Counted from the first letter of the stretch, positions 10,900 through 22,279 are shown. The stretch: DNA of 64,000 bases from Persicaria tinctoria (GCA_037127255.1 JBANSL010000020.1:51063098-51127097), one strand, 5' to 3'. The notes: generated by a model not told the origin, from the sequence alone. A program made the numbers and translations.

Positions 10900-11178
10900 A
10901 TGTGTCGAATTTTGGTCAATTATTCGGTGAAACATGATTCATTATTCCTCATTATATGTAGTTTTCGGTTTGACAAAGAAAATAAAAAACCAATCACGCA
11001 TGTATAACTACACAATTAAACATTATTCGTTGAAATGTGAAACATTATTCGGTGAAATATAAAGAATTATTCGTTTAAATCGTCAATATTGTTTAGGGTT
11101 GGAGTTTCTTTTATCTAAAATTGATGAACAAAAAAAAATTTATTCGGTAGCATGTGACGTATTATTCAGTGGAATTGG
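10900..11178. repeat. Element C motif cluster TTATTCGGTGAAA
   Basis: Dispersed, imperfect copies of TTATTCGGTGAAAC and TTATTCAGTGGAAT, with ATTCACTCG and TTATTCGTT variants. This is the element C counterpart of the internal arrays in the A and B families, though less regular. Confidence 0.6.
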
Positions 11179-11197
11179 TAAATTTTGATATGAACAG

Positions 11198-13879
11198 AGG
11201 AACAGAGTTGGCATCTTGGTTGGGGAGCTTTGGAAGGATCGGGTTGTGTGGGTCGACCATGTGAGTGACCGTCTGATGGTGATTAAGCTTGTGTTGGAGG
11301 ATTCTTTTCTGCATGTGATTAGTGCCTACGCCCCCCAAGTAGGCCGAGGTGTGGAGGAGAAGAGGAAATTCTGGGAGGCTTTGGATGCTCTAGTTGGGAC
11401 AATTCCGGCGTCAGATCGGTATGTGATTGGTGGAGATTTCAATGCTCATATAGGTAAGGTCAACGATGGGTTTGAAGAGGCTCATGGAGGTTTTGGCTTC
11501 GGGCAAAGAAATGATGGGGGTATTGCGTTGTTGGAGTTCTCTAGTGCGTTCGGAAGTGTTATATGCAACTCCTGGTTCCGTAAAAGAGATGAACATTTGA
11601 TTACCTTTTCCAGCTTGGTTGGTAGTTCGCAAATCGACTACCTTTTAGTCAAAAAGGAAGATAGACGACATTGTAGAGATTGCAAGGTGATTCCCTTCGG
11701 AGGTATTTCTACTCCCCACCACCTTCTGATCTTGGACTTCGAAGTGCGTTGTCGTGGTCGTAAGAAATCCCCTAACTTGCCTTCGAAAATTAGGTGGTGG
11801 CGTCTGAATGAATCGACTGGGCGTCTTCTAAAAGAGAAGGTTTGGCAAGCGGCAGAGCAAGGGGGGTTTGGGGAATCGCGAGGCAATGCCGATGCGATGT
11901 GGAGCTATTTGGCGGGTTGTTTTCGCAACGTGGGGAGAGAGGTGTTAGGGATGTCTAAAGGGAGGCATGGGCTCAGTCGAGGCGTAGACTGGTGGAATGT
12001 GAAGGTGAAGGCTAAGGTTAAGGCGAAACAGTTAGCATTTCAGAGATGGTTACATAGAGGCAGTGGAGATGATGGTGGGGAGCTCAGGGTCAGATACAAT
12101 GTGGCCAAAGGAGAGGCTAAGCGGGCAGTTGCTAAAGCTAGAGACAAGTCATTTGAGAGTCTGTTTAAGGCTCTCGACGAGAAGGGAGGGGAACAGGTTC
12201 TTTACCGCTTAGCTCGGCATAGAGAGAGGATGAGCAGAGACATCGACAACGTCAAATGTGTCAAAGATGAGAGCGGTCAATTGTTGGTTGAGGATCAGCA
12301 GATCAGGGGAAGATGGCAGAGGTACTTCTCAGAATTACTCAATGAGGACAATGACTCTTTGAATTGGAGTGCCAATCTTGCAGATCGTATCGACTATGGA
12401 TTCCACCGACGCATCTCTATACAGGAGGTTAAGGAAGTTGTCTCTAGGATGAAGAACAACAGAGCATCGGGTCCAGACGATATTCCGGGAGATGTTTGGA
12501 AATGGCTTGGAGCCAAAGGCTTAGTTTGGCTAACATCACTTTTCAATGCAATCCTTATGTCAGCTAAGATGCCTTCAGAAGGGAGACTTAGTAAATTGGT
12601 CCCTGTCTACAAGAACAAGGGGGATGTACAATGCTGCAGTAACTACAGGGGAATCAAGCTGCTGAGTCACACGATGAAGTTATGGGAGAGACTTATAGCG
12701 AGGAGACTTCAGAAACTAGTTAACATTTAAGAGAATCAGTTTGGCTTCATTCCTGGCAGATCTGCAGTGGAAGCTATCCACTTTATTAGGCGACTGATCG
12801 AGATGCACAGAGACAGGAAGAAGAATCTGCATATGGCCTTTATTGATATAGAAAAGGCCTACGACAGGGTATCGAGAGAGCTTCTTTGGAGATGCTTGGT
12901 ACGTAAGGGAGTGCCGGGGTCGTACATCAGAGTTATCAGGGATATGTACGAGGGTTCGCTGACAAGTGTTAGAACGCCTAGTGGGGATTCAGAGTATTTT
13001 GATGTCAGAGTGGGGCTTCACCAGGGTTCAGCGCTCAGTCCACTTCTATTCACTTTGGTTTTGGACACACTTTTTGCACCGCTCCAAGAAGAGGTCCCAT
13101 GGTGCATGCTCTTTGCTGACGATATTGTTCTTGTGGATAACTCAAGATCGGGTTTGGCTCGAAGGCTTGAAAACTGGAGAGAGGTGCTGGAGTCTAAGGG
13201 TTTCAGAATGAGTAGGACGAAGACCGAGTATATTCAGTTTCGTTTTGGAGAGGGCGGGGATCCGGAGGCTTCAGTTGTGTTGGGGGATGATCCTATCCCA
13301 AGGAAAGAGTATTTCAAGTATCTTGGCTCTTTCGTTCAGAGCGATGGAGGTGTCGAAAAGGATATCGAGAATCGAATCTAGGCGGGGTGGTTGAGATGGA
13401 GAAGGGCTTCAGGGGTGTTATGCGACAAGAAAGCGTCGGCGAAATTGAAAGGGAAATTCTACAAGGTGGTGGTTAGGCCGACCCTATTGTATGGCTCAGA
13501 GTGCTGGCCTATTACGAAAGCTCAGTTACAGAAGCTGTCTGTGGCTGAGATGAGAATGTTGCGATGGATGAGTGGGCATACTAGATTGGACAAAATCAGA
13601 AATGAAGACATTAGGAGCAAGGTTGGAGTTGCGAGTATTGTTGACAAGCTGCGGGAGTCCAGATTACGGTGGTTTGGGCATGTGCGTAGGAGACCTATTT
13701 CAGCCCCTGTGCGTAAGTGCGAGAGCTTGGAGCTTGGTGCTTTTTGTAGAGGGAGAGGTAGACCGAAGAAGAGCTGGATGGAGGTTATCCGTCAAGACCT
13801 CAATTTGCTGAATCTTTCAGTAGATATGGCTTTAGACAGAGACCACTGGAAGAGGCGCATTCGGGTTCCTGATGTTTAG
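11198..13879 (+). pseudogene. RTE-clade LINE: endonuclease + reverse transcriptase, two in-frame stops
   Basis: A single frame encodes an APE endonuclease, entered inside the domain (VISAYAPQ, GGDFNAHIG, QIDYLL, HHLLILD), and a reverse transcriptase (NNRASGPDDIPGDVWK, PVYKNKGDVQCCSNYRGIKL, motif A FIDIEKAYDRV, HQGSALSPLLF, catalytic FADD near 13114, and the C-terminal [14 protein letters not shown] region). The frame is broken only by TAA at 12728-12730 and TAG at 13379-13381. The first part of the endonuclease is missing, so the insertion is 5'-truncated; no true start codon is present. The 3' UTR ends in a (GTT)n run at 14122-14142, the usual tail of plant RTE LINEs. Motifs are well kept, so the copy is fairly young. 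Confidence 0.93.
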
Positions 13880-14121
13880 TAGTTAGAGTCTGGGTGTCGG
13901 GTCTTGTTGTTTATGCTTATGGTCTTCCTTCCTTCCTGCCCCCTAGTGCCTTCGTATTTTTTCTGTTTCCATTTGTCTTCTTTTCTTTTATTTGCCTTGT
14001 TTATATGTGCTTTAGGTAACTTATTATTGTGGGTCTTTCGGAAACACTCTCTCGACTCGTTCGGGGAAAGAGTGCGTACATCCTGACCCCCCAGACCCTG
14101 CGTTTTCGCGGGATATACTGG

Positions 14122-14142
14122 GTTGTTGTTGTTGTTGTTGTT
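14122..14142 (+). repeat. (GTT)n 3' tail of the RTE LINE
   Basis: Seven GTT units follow GGGATATACTGG, the characteristic 3' end of plant RTE elements. It marks the right end of the LINE; element C sequence resumes directly after it. Confidence 0.85.
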
Positions 14143-14552
14143 ATTCGGTAGAATTGCCAAAATTTTAAAACGAACGAAATCAAGTGGGTGATTATTTGAA
14201 CGAAAACTAAATTTATGGGGGATTTTCTACAATTTTTATTTTAAGAGTGATTTATGGGGGGTTTTCTAAATTTATGGGTGATTTTATATAATTTTATGTA
14301 AATATCAAATTGGACCTATTTACTTTGAAAACAGTCTGAACGTTAAATAAAAAAAAACAAGGGGGGAGGGAGGGGGTTGAGCAACACGCTCTAGCAAGAG
14401 GAGTTGTGGGTGATTTTTCCCAAGTGGGTCCCATAATTAATTAAAGCAAAATAAAAAAAATCCAATTTAATTATAGCCTTCCATCTCTTCTTTATCTACT
14501 GCCAAAATTTGTGCAGAAGGTACACTATAACGGGTGTGCACTCTTGAACAAC

Positions 14553-14555
<3 letters not shown>

Positions 14556-14586
<31 letters not shown>
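14556..14586. repeat. (TA)n microsatellite between elements C and A1
   Basis: Thirty-one bases of TA lie between the right TIR of element C and the left TIR of element A1. Confidence 0.95.
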
Positions 14587-14589
<3 letters not shown>

Positions 14590-16378
14590 GGGTTCAAGTG
14601 AAAATAGTATATACCGGTGAGAAAGAAAGAAGGGATCTCATTGGTCGAATTTAATTAAAAATAACAAAATTAAAATCCAGCCTCACGCGCCTTCTTTATA
14701 ATTCCTCTTCTCCTTCCCCTTCTTCCATGGCCGCCGCCAGCCAGCCAGATCCCCGCCTGCCATGGCCTTCTCCCGATTTCTTCAACCTCGATCCCTCTCT
14801 CACTTCTGGCTCTGTCCTCTCGCACTTCTCGCTCCGAGCCCGCCACTGTGCCGCACCTCCGATCGAGAACGCCACTGACAAGCCGACGAGATCGGTCTCT
14901 GCCAAATTGAAGACTCCGATCGGCCTCCTCCAGATCTGAAGGCAGAAGAAAGAATTTGTGTCTCATCCGTACCATGAGCGCGAAGGAGTTGAACCGCTTG
15001 ATCAAATCGCATCTGGTGCAGTCGATGATCAGGCCTTCAGATCTGGATACTCCGTCACCAACGAATCTCCTCCCTCCGATCCTGCTCCTCCTCCCCCTTC
15101 TTCCATCCCGTCACCAATCGTGATGGATCTGAATGTTTATTACTGATCTTCAAACAGTTCAAACTCCTTTTTGCGATCTCTATCGCCGATCTTCTGGTTA
15201 GATCTAGCAAATGTCGATTCCCAAACCTGTGTTTGCCAATGGTGAAGCGGATTCCAGGTTTGGCAGTGGTGAAGCTGATGCCATCTGTTTGGGCATAGTA
15301 TAACTAGTTGATCAAATCACTTTTTATTTTGCTTGTAAGCAATGGTTGCTTGTAAGCTGATGCCATCTGTTTGGACATTGTATAGGGGTGCAACGTAGGA
15401 AAAATGTCAGCCTCTAACTGGCTTGTAGATTAACAATTTCAAGTGAATTTGTGTAAGCAATGGTTGATCGTTTTGCTTCTTGCAATTAATGGATGTAGCC
15501 TCTGATTGTGTTATACCCAAACCCGGAAAATATAAACCCCTGAACCACACGAGTAAACCAAGTAGTTCAGAGCTTTAAACCAAATGGTTCAGGGGTTTTA
15601 TACCAAGTGGTTCACGGATTTTATAACAAATGGTTCAGGGTTTTAATACTAAGTGGTTCAGAGGTTTTATACCCATTGATTCAGGATTTTAATACCAAGT
15701 GGTTCAGGGGTTTATACCAAGTGGTTCAGGGCTTTTATACCCAGTGGTTCAGGATTTTAAATCAAGTGAATAAAATTGTTGAACCAATGTGAATAAAATT
15801 GCTGAACCACTGTGAATAAAATTGCTGAACCACTGTCAATAAAATTGTTGAACCACTGTGAATGAAATTGTTGAACCACTGTGAACGAAATTGATGAACC
15901 ACTGTAAATAAAATTGTTGAACCAATGTGAATTAAATTGCTGAACCACTGTGAAAATAATTGCTAAACCACTGTGAATAAAATTGTTGAACCACTATGAA
16001 AATAATTGCTGAACCACTGTGAATAAAATTGATGAACCAATGTGAATAAAATTGCTGAACCACTGTGAATAAAATTGCTGAACCATTTCTTGCCAATATT
16101 TTTTTCAACAAAACATATACAAAGTGGGTGTCTATGTGTAGATAAAATTAAATTACACCCAAATATATATTTTTTATAATTTTTTAACAAGTGAAAATGC
16201 CAAAAAATGATTTTTAAAAGTTCATGTTGTGGCGCGTGTACAATGAGAGTGGGGGTGTTACTAATTAATTTGGATGAGTTTCACTAATTAATTTTGAGAA
16301 TACGCGTGTCTCTTTTTTTTAATTTACTTTTGGACACGTGGACCAATGAGGTTTCTTCTTTCCTTCTTAAGAGGTATG
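14590..16378. mobile_element. Element A1: non-autonomous A-family TIR element
   Basis: The left terminus begins GGGTTCAAGTG, then GTGAGAAAGAAAGAAGG and CATTGGTC, as at the other A-family left ends. The right part (15770-16370) is closely related to 53150-53690, including an ATTAATTTGGATG block and GGACACGTGGACCAATG near the end. The outermost tip is missing at 16378, where it runs head to head into A2. CACGCGCC follows the TIR as in other copies. There is no transposase. A GC-rich block at 14700-15140 may be a captured exon, not recognised. Confidence 0.7.
15530..16085. repeat. TGAACCA arrays of element A1 (both orientations)
   Basis: From 15530 to 15770 the units read ACCAAGTGGTTCAGG (motif inverted). 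From about 15776 to 16085 they read TGAACCACTGTGAATAAAAT with a 23-base period. The 7-base core is much better conserved than the rest of the unit. Confidence 0.92.
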
Positions 16379-16814
16379 CAAAAGTGAGAAGGAAAGAAGT
16401 CACCCCATTGGTCGGTTTGCAGCCTTTCTCGCGCGCGTTCCACTTATTCACGCGCTTTGCTCTCGCGCACGCGTCTCACTCACGCGCTCCTTTATCAGAT
16501 ACGGAGTACATTTTTTTTATAAAAATAAAGACCCCAGTACAAGGATTCGAACACCCAGCAGAGGGGTAGCACATGAATTTTTAAATTTTTAATTGCCATC
16601 CTGCCAAACTGATTTCCATGTTCCAACAGCCTTTTAATAGCATTTAATGTAAGTCTTTAAAGTTTTTTCTTCTAAAAAATTCAATTCCATGTTTAATACT
16701 ATGTTGCTTTTAATAATAGCTTTTAAAGTTTTAATTCCGTGTTTAAGTGTTTGTTTAAGTTTCTTTTTGAAAATTAATTAAAGCATCATCAATTCATCAT
16801 ATAATTTTAATAAT

Positions 16815-17570
16815 TATCCCTGAACCAACCTCGAGTAACTCGTTGAACCAACCTCTATTTAGTCACTGAACCAACTTCTATTTAGTCACTAACCCAACCT
16901 ATTTACTCACTGAACCAACCTCTATTTAGTCATTGAACCAACCTCTATTAAGTAACCGAACCAACCTCTATTAAGTCACTGAACCAACCTCTATTTAGTC
17001 ACTTAACCAACCTCGATTTACTCACTGAACCAACCTCTATTTAGTCACTGAACCAACCTATATTTAGTCACTAAACCAACCTATTTACTCACTGAACCAA
17101 CTCCTATTTAGTCACTGAACCAACCTATATTTAGTCACCGAACCAACATCTATTTAGTCACTGAACCAACCTCTATTTAGCCACTGAACCAACATATTCA
17201 GTCACTGAACTAGCCTCTATTTAGTCACTGAATCAACCTTTATTTAGTCACTGAACCAACCTCTATTTATTCACTGAACCAACCTATTTGGTTACTGAAC
17301 CAACCTCTATTAGCCACTGAACCAAACTCTATTTAGTCACAGAACCAACCTCTATTTAGTCACTGAACCAACCTATTTAGTCACTGATCAACCAACCTCT
17401 ATTTAGCTACTGAACCAACCTACTTGCTATTAAAACTGAACCACTTGCTATAAAACACTGAACTACTTGCTATTAAAACTCTGAACCACTTGGTATAAAA
17501 ATACCGAACCACTTTATATTAAAACCCTAAACCACGGGTTAAAAAACCTGATCCACTTGTTATAAAATCC
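16815..17570. repeat. 23-bp tandem array CTGAACCAACCTCTATTTAG, about 25 units
   Basis: The period is 23 bases through about 17415, with units differing mainly outside the TGAACCA core. It then decays to CTGAACCACTTGCTAT-type units until about 17570. This is the longest such array in the window. Confidence 0.95.
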
Positions 17571-17729
17571 TTAACCGTTGATTCAAACTCAAATACCCAT
17601 TAATACATAGCATTATATTAATTATATATTTGTGCAGGCTTAGGCTACTTAGCTTGAATTGAATTCACCCACCCCGGCCACAGTTTCATTCACATAAACC
17701 AAACAGATCGATCAAGAAATCATATCAGC

Positions 17730-17870
17730 ATGGGAAGAGGCAAGGTGGAGCTCAAGAGGATTGAGAAAAACATCAGCAGGCAAGTCACCTTCTCCAAGAG
17801 AAGATCGAAGGAAATTTTCACATTGAACTTCCTAATCATCTTTGCTCCGAGTGGACGACGCCGGCCCAAT
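17730..17870 (+). pseudogene. Captured MADS-box first exon, internally deleted
   Basis: The ATG at 17730 opens MGRGKVELKRIEKNISRQ followed by VTFSKRR, the N-terminal DNA-binding half of a type II (MIKC) MADS domain. After it the usual run of about 20 residues up to the beta strand is replaced by about 10 unrelated residues. The frame then reads LIIFAPSGR, resembling the LIIFSPSGK strand of MADS domains. So the box is present in two pieces with a deletion or scrambled section between them. Sequence before the ATG (17640-17729) looks like a genuine 5' leader. It lies inside an A-family element next to the 23-bp array, so it is a capture. Which MADS subfamily it came from is not clear. Confidence 0.8.
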
Positions 17871-18302
17871 TTAAAATTGCCAGAGATTTGCTTCCCGGTG
17901 AATCGATCCAAAGGGAGAGACTAGCTCTAGCTCCGAGACGACGACCGCTTCCTCCGTCGGCTCCTCTTCAAGCGACCGTCTCCTCCGTCGGAACAAATTC
18001 ACACTCCGACAGCGAGATCGCGCAAACAAGAGGCTGAAATCTCTGTAAGCGGTCCGGAGACAGGGGCGGCGGCGATGGGCGGGAGGAAGGAGGAGGAGGA
18101 GCAGGATCGGAGCCTGCGACGGTGGGGTTTATCGGAGGCGGTGGAGGCTGAATCAAAGATGAAGCGCACAGTGAGGAGGACGAAGTCTGAGAAGCTAGCG
18201 CGTGTTGTTCACTAAAAAAAAAAGGGCGTGTTGTTTTTTTTAATTAACCAATCAGATGACTTCTTTCTTTCTTACCCCAAGCCCATTGTCACTTGAACCC
18301 TA

Positions 18303-18327
18303 ATATATATATATATATATATATATA
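18303..18327. repeat. (TA)n microsatellite right of element A2
   Basis: Twenty-five bases of alternating TA directly abut the inverted terminus ending at 18300. Confidence 0.95.
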
Positions 18328-19065
18328 ATGTTCGCCGGTAATTAGGGTCTAGTTCTATAGTTGGCAGTTAGGCCCAACCTGAGGCAAAGGTCATCTTCTT
18401 CCTCCCATAAAGCCACTGAGCTTCTATAATCGTTCGGCATCCAAAATTATTATCCTTCGAATCAACCCTTCTACCTTCATGGTTGATTTCTAGCACGTTC
18501 TAAAATACTCAGTTTTGAGTTCGATTATCGAGCTTCTACCTGAGAATCTATGGTTCGTTTACTTGATCTTCAGATAGAGATTTCGATTGGCGAAATCCCG
18601 TCTCATAAATTCATCCATAAATTACAAATTTCCAAATCAAAAGCCCACAATTTTCTCAAACCCCCATATTACATACCTCGTCAGCACTCGCGCAACAAAC
18701 CAACGCCTACATTGCCTTGCCTCCTTCGATCGTCGATATCGTCCTTCAACGAATTGTAGTCACACCACCTCTTTGCCGCCTTCGATCGTCGACATCGTCC
18801 TCCAACAAATCTTCATTGAGAAGCACCAATTTGAGAATTCTGACATCCTAGGTTATCGGGAGAAGAATTAAGGGAAAGAGGAAGTTCCATCGGGGGGATG
18901 GGTAAACTGTTTTGTTGAAATTTCTTTGATTTCCCTGCTAAATTTCTTTCTTTAAAAAAAAATTGAGACTAATCTCACCTGTTAATTAAATCAATGCTGT
19001 ATATTTGGTCAACTATATACTACAGTTTTGCATCCCTACCCAACAAGACAAACCCAGATAAAAAA
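18328..19065. other. Unassigned sequence
   Basis: AT-rich with some short open frames, no recognisable domain, RNA gene or terminal repeat. Confidence 0.4.
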
Positions 19066-19956
19066 GGCCAATTTGCATAACTAGCCATATAAAAAAAAAA
19101 CTTTACACAACTAACCATGTGCCTTGATTATTTGCATGGGGTAGAAAGTGGCCATTTTTTGCAAATAAAAATAGCAACCGGGAGAGGAAGTTGCAGGTGA
19201 AGGTGGGGGACACTGTAGCTACACTGTAGCTGTCAGTAGGTGTCAGTGACATGTGGCACCAAAAGGCATCCTCCGTTCATTTCATAAAACTGTAGACTGT
19301 CCATCTTACTAATAGAATTAATTTGTCCTACCAATAGGCTAAACCTGTCTTTCCATACCTGGAGATATTTTGGAAAGAATCTGGAGGGGATTCACTGTAG
19401 CTGATTTGGCGGGCTGTCAGTGTACTTTTGGCGCCAAAACAGAATTCCTCTTTTGAGAAAAAGGGGGAGCATTTATGAGGGGAAAATGCAATGATTGCAT
19501 TGATGGGTGTCCCCCAAAAACATATATAAACTTGAAAAGAGGATCTGAAACACCATAACATGCTCTGCAAAAAGCGGAAAGGACGAGGAAAAAGTTACCC
19601 GTTCATTCTAGGAAACGATACAGTCCCCATCCTACCAATAGAATATTTCCGTCCTACCAATAGTGTACAACTGTCCTTTCATACCTGAAAAAGTGCAAGA
19701 AGTTTGTCCGATGACAGTCGCAGCGATGTGTAAGTGATCTTGTACCTATCCTTTGTAGTTATTCATTTTTCTTATAACAGAACTACCCCAAGGTGACGGT
19801 TTCACAAAACCGGTTGCAGAGAGTTCGTAATTTATACTCTCTTTTTTATCAATTGCATGACTTGCAAATTAAGATAACAAATCCAAGCGCTATTTTTTCT
19901 TCCTGCGAAATTATCACTTCTTGATGCCTAGACGATCATAAGGACCCATTGAAAAT

Positions 19957-20026
19957 AGTCTATTAGCTCAATTGGTAGAGCGTTGTGTTTGCACACAAAG
20001 ATGTGAGTTCGACTCTCACATAGGCT
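19957..20026 (+). tRNA. tRNA-like sequence related to 7196-7266
   Basis: Acceptor AGTCTAT/ATAGGCT, D stem GCTC/GAGC with an A-box-like TAGCTCAATTGGTAGAGC, and T arm TGTGAG TTCGACT CTCACA. The anticodon arm (TTGTG TTTGCA CACAA) gives a 6-base loop, unlike a standard tRNA. It overlaps the left end of the fold-back element by four bases. Confidence 0.45.
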
Positions 20027-21021
20027 AATACGGAGTATGTGTTCATGAATCTCTCTAAACTTATACAATTATGAACCTGACAGAAAATATATATACTAAT
20101 GGTAGGACAATATATATCGTACCATCAGTGTGCATCTATCCTACCATTAGTGTCAAGTTATACAGGAATTACCAGGTTTCCATTATGATCCTACCAATAT
20201 CGTTGTTTTCTCCTACCATTAGTTTCCATCAATCCTACCATTCTGATCCTACCGATATCGTTGTTTTATCCTACCATTAGTTTCCATCAATCCTACCATT
20301 CTGATCCTACCCATATCGTTGTTTTCTCCTACCATTAGTTTTCATCTATCCTACCGTTTTTGTGCATCTATCATACCAATTTAAATAGCTTTCAAGGAAA
20401 ATCAAGCTAGAAACCGTAGCAAATTATGTTCCACATTTTTCAGAAAAACAACCAAGGGTAGAGGGTTTCCAGTCTACAACAGAAGATGAAGGAAACCTAA
20501 GTAACATTATATCCAAGGCTAGAGGCTCTAATTCAGTCGTTCTAGCATTGAATTAGATTGGATTCATGAATTTTGATTGATAGAAATGGGATTCAAATTG
20601 GGATTTATGAATTGGAAATTGAGATTGAGATTATGATTAATTCACGCCTCAATGATGACTAGTATGTGATTTGTGGATTGATCAATATTAGTTCTACTTC
20701 TTTGCCAATAGTACAAATATATCTTACCATTCGTGTACATCTATCCTACCATTAGTGTGAAGTTATACACTTAGAAATTTCGGTGATTACATTTTTATCA
20801 TACCAATATCGTATATTTATCCTACCGGGTTCACAAATTTGTCCTACCACTAGTCTATATATTTCCTACCAAGTTCATAATTTTATAAGTTCAGAGATAT
20901 TCATAATTCACAAATTTGTCGTACCAGATTCATAAATTTGTTCTGCCATTAGTGTATATATTTCCTACCATGTTCAATCGTAGAAGTCTATAGAGATATG
21001 AACGCATACTCCGTATTAGCC
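20023..21021. mobile_element. 1-kb fold-back TIR element with CCTACCATTAGT repeats
   Basis: The left end (GGCTAATACGGAGTATG, GTTCAT, then TATATACTAATGGTAGGA) is matched over about 85 bases by the reverse complement of the right end (20940-21021). The body is mostly CCTACCATTAGT and CCTACCAATATCG motifs, with no coding sequence. A clear target duplication could not be fixed (CATA occurs on both sides). Scattered CCTACCAATAG motifs also lie outside it at 19300-19680. Confidence 0.72.
20186..20359. repeat. 58-bp tandem repeat, three copies
   Basis: TGATCCTACC starts units at 20186, 20244 and 20302, exactly 58 bases apart, each with two CCTACCA motifs. Confidence 0.93.
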
Positions 21022-21239
21022 CATACTAAACAATTAATTTACCTTGCAATAAACTTTTCGAGATAAATTAGTCTTGCATATCCGAATAAATAGAACCAAT
21101 CAATGCCTCATCATAGCACTTTGCTCCATTACACTAAGTATTTTGTTTCATCAACAAAATAAATAACAGAAGAAACACATCTACTTCTTTCCAACATGAT
21201 ATTCTCCTTCAATCTTCAAAAGAAGGATGACTAAGGCTA

Positions 21240-21640
21240 CGTACCATCTTCTTCACTGGTTTCCGCATCATGTCCGGTTGCCTTGCACATCACCCTCACC
21301 TTGGGTTAAGGTAGATAATCTCCCCTGTAGTTCTGCAATAACCATAATTACATGTGCAGTGAATCTAGTGATGAAAAAAAAAAGTGTATCAATAAGAAGC
21401 TGACCAAGTTCTGCTATGAATTATCTATGCAGTGAATCTAGTGATGCTTGCTCCACACACCCTCTGTACTAACCAGGAGAGACCTGATCGAGCGGAATGA
21501 TATGTTATTCCACTAAAACTGAATCAAACTTTGGTTAACCTTGGCCTGCTGTGTGACAGCTTCATCTTGAGAATTCGCAATGAAAGCATTCCTGGCATCT
21601 GCAAGTGAGAGTAACCATAATTTATAGGTAAAAAATCTCA
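21240..21640 (-). pseudogene. Exon pieces of an unrecognised captured gene
   Basis: On the minus strand, two short open blocks lie next to splice-like signals. One reads LADARNAFIANSQDEAVTQQ (about 21545-21615, after a CTTGCAG acceptor). The other reads AELQGRLSTLTQGEGDVQG (about 21280-21340, after a TTGCAG acceptor) and then hits a stop. Composition and codon usage look like real exons in an AT-rich intron background. I do not recognise the family. They are on the same strand as the phosphatase-like exon upstream and may be from one or several source genes. Confidence 0.45.
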
Positions 21641-22279
21641 GCACGTACTCGTCCTATATATGTAGAACAAAAGGGAAGAACTAAAAAGCTTATTGCTCAA
21701 TCTGAAATCTGTTGTATAAGCTGATAAGTTACCCTCTCTCAAAATGGAAGTTGTGTTCTTTAATTCTTATGAAAGGTAATGATACTACATATGTAAGTAA
21801 TGTGTGTATAAATCACATGAAATTTAAGCATAGACTAGACAAGTATCCGGTCAAATCCAGTGGCAGTCATATTTGTCAAACAATCAGTAAATGAGAACAC
21901 ACACTTTGCAGTAAAAAACAAAGCTTCAGCTCATAAGCACTGAGCCGTCAACAGTAGTATCTGGTATATCATGTTTCATTCGCTGCCCAGTGCCCACCAA
22001 AAATATGTTAATCCTATATTCCTATGAACCCATGTTCATCAAACGAGAGATGATAATGATAATCTAATGGCTTCAAAGTTCAAATTCACAAGGGTTTGTC
22101 AGAATATATTTGTAACATCTTGTTTGCATGATAAGCCGCGATACAACTGAAATTTCATCTGTAATGCATTAAAAGAATTGAATTTTCCCAATGTCTGTAC
22201 TTTAAAGAGGGAAAAATCCTACATAAGATTCTCAAAATTCCAGGCAGCGTTTGTGTTGATAGAATCAAATATCAATTAG

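Larger units (their letters stand above)
9966..14555. mobile_element. Element C: TA-flanked TIR transposon with nested RTE LINE
   Basis: The left end ACTTGTGCACACCCC, then GGGTGTACTTTGCGCACAAA, matches the reverse complement of the right end (14505-14555: GTGCACACCC, GTGTACCTTCTGCACAAA). Both ends touch (TA)n. A GC-rich segment at 10140-10560 may be a captured exon or leader, but I do not recognise it. The motif TTATTCGGTGAAA recurs at 10910-11175 and again just after the LINE at 14142. The element has no transposase. Without the LINE it is about 1.6 kb. Confidence 0.68.
16383..18300. mobile_element. Element A2: non-autonomous A-family TIR element with a MADS-box fragment
   Basis: The left side starts AAAAGTGAGAAGGAAAGAAG and CCATTGGTC, the inner part of an A-family TIR without its outer GGGTTCAAGTG. 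The right end (TTCTTTCTTTCTTACC and then CACTTGAACCC at 18300) is the inverted counterpart and touches a (TA)n tract. Inside are a long 23-bp array, a MADS-box exon fragment and a GC-rich block (17890-18190). It could instead form one compound element with A1. Confidence 0.65.

Noticed and set aside
13904..14183. Short frames with Asn runs after the RTE LINE
   Set aside because: They come from the (GTT)n tail of the LINE on the opposite strand.
15530..17570. Regular short repeats that could suggest a CRISPR array
   Set aside because: The unit is a 7-base core in a 23-base tandem with related, not unique, spacers; there are no cas genes and this is a plant nuclear region.
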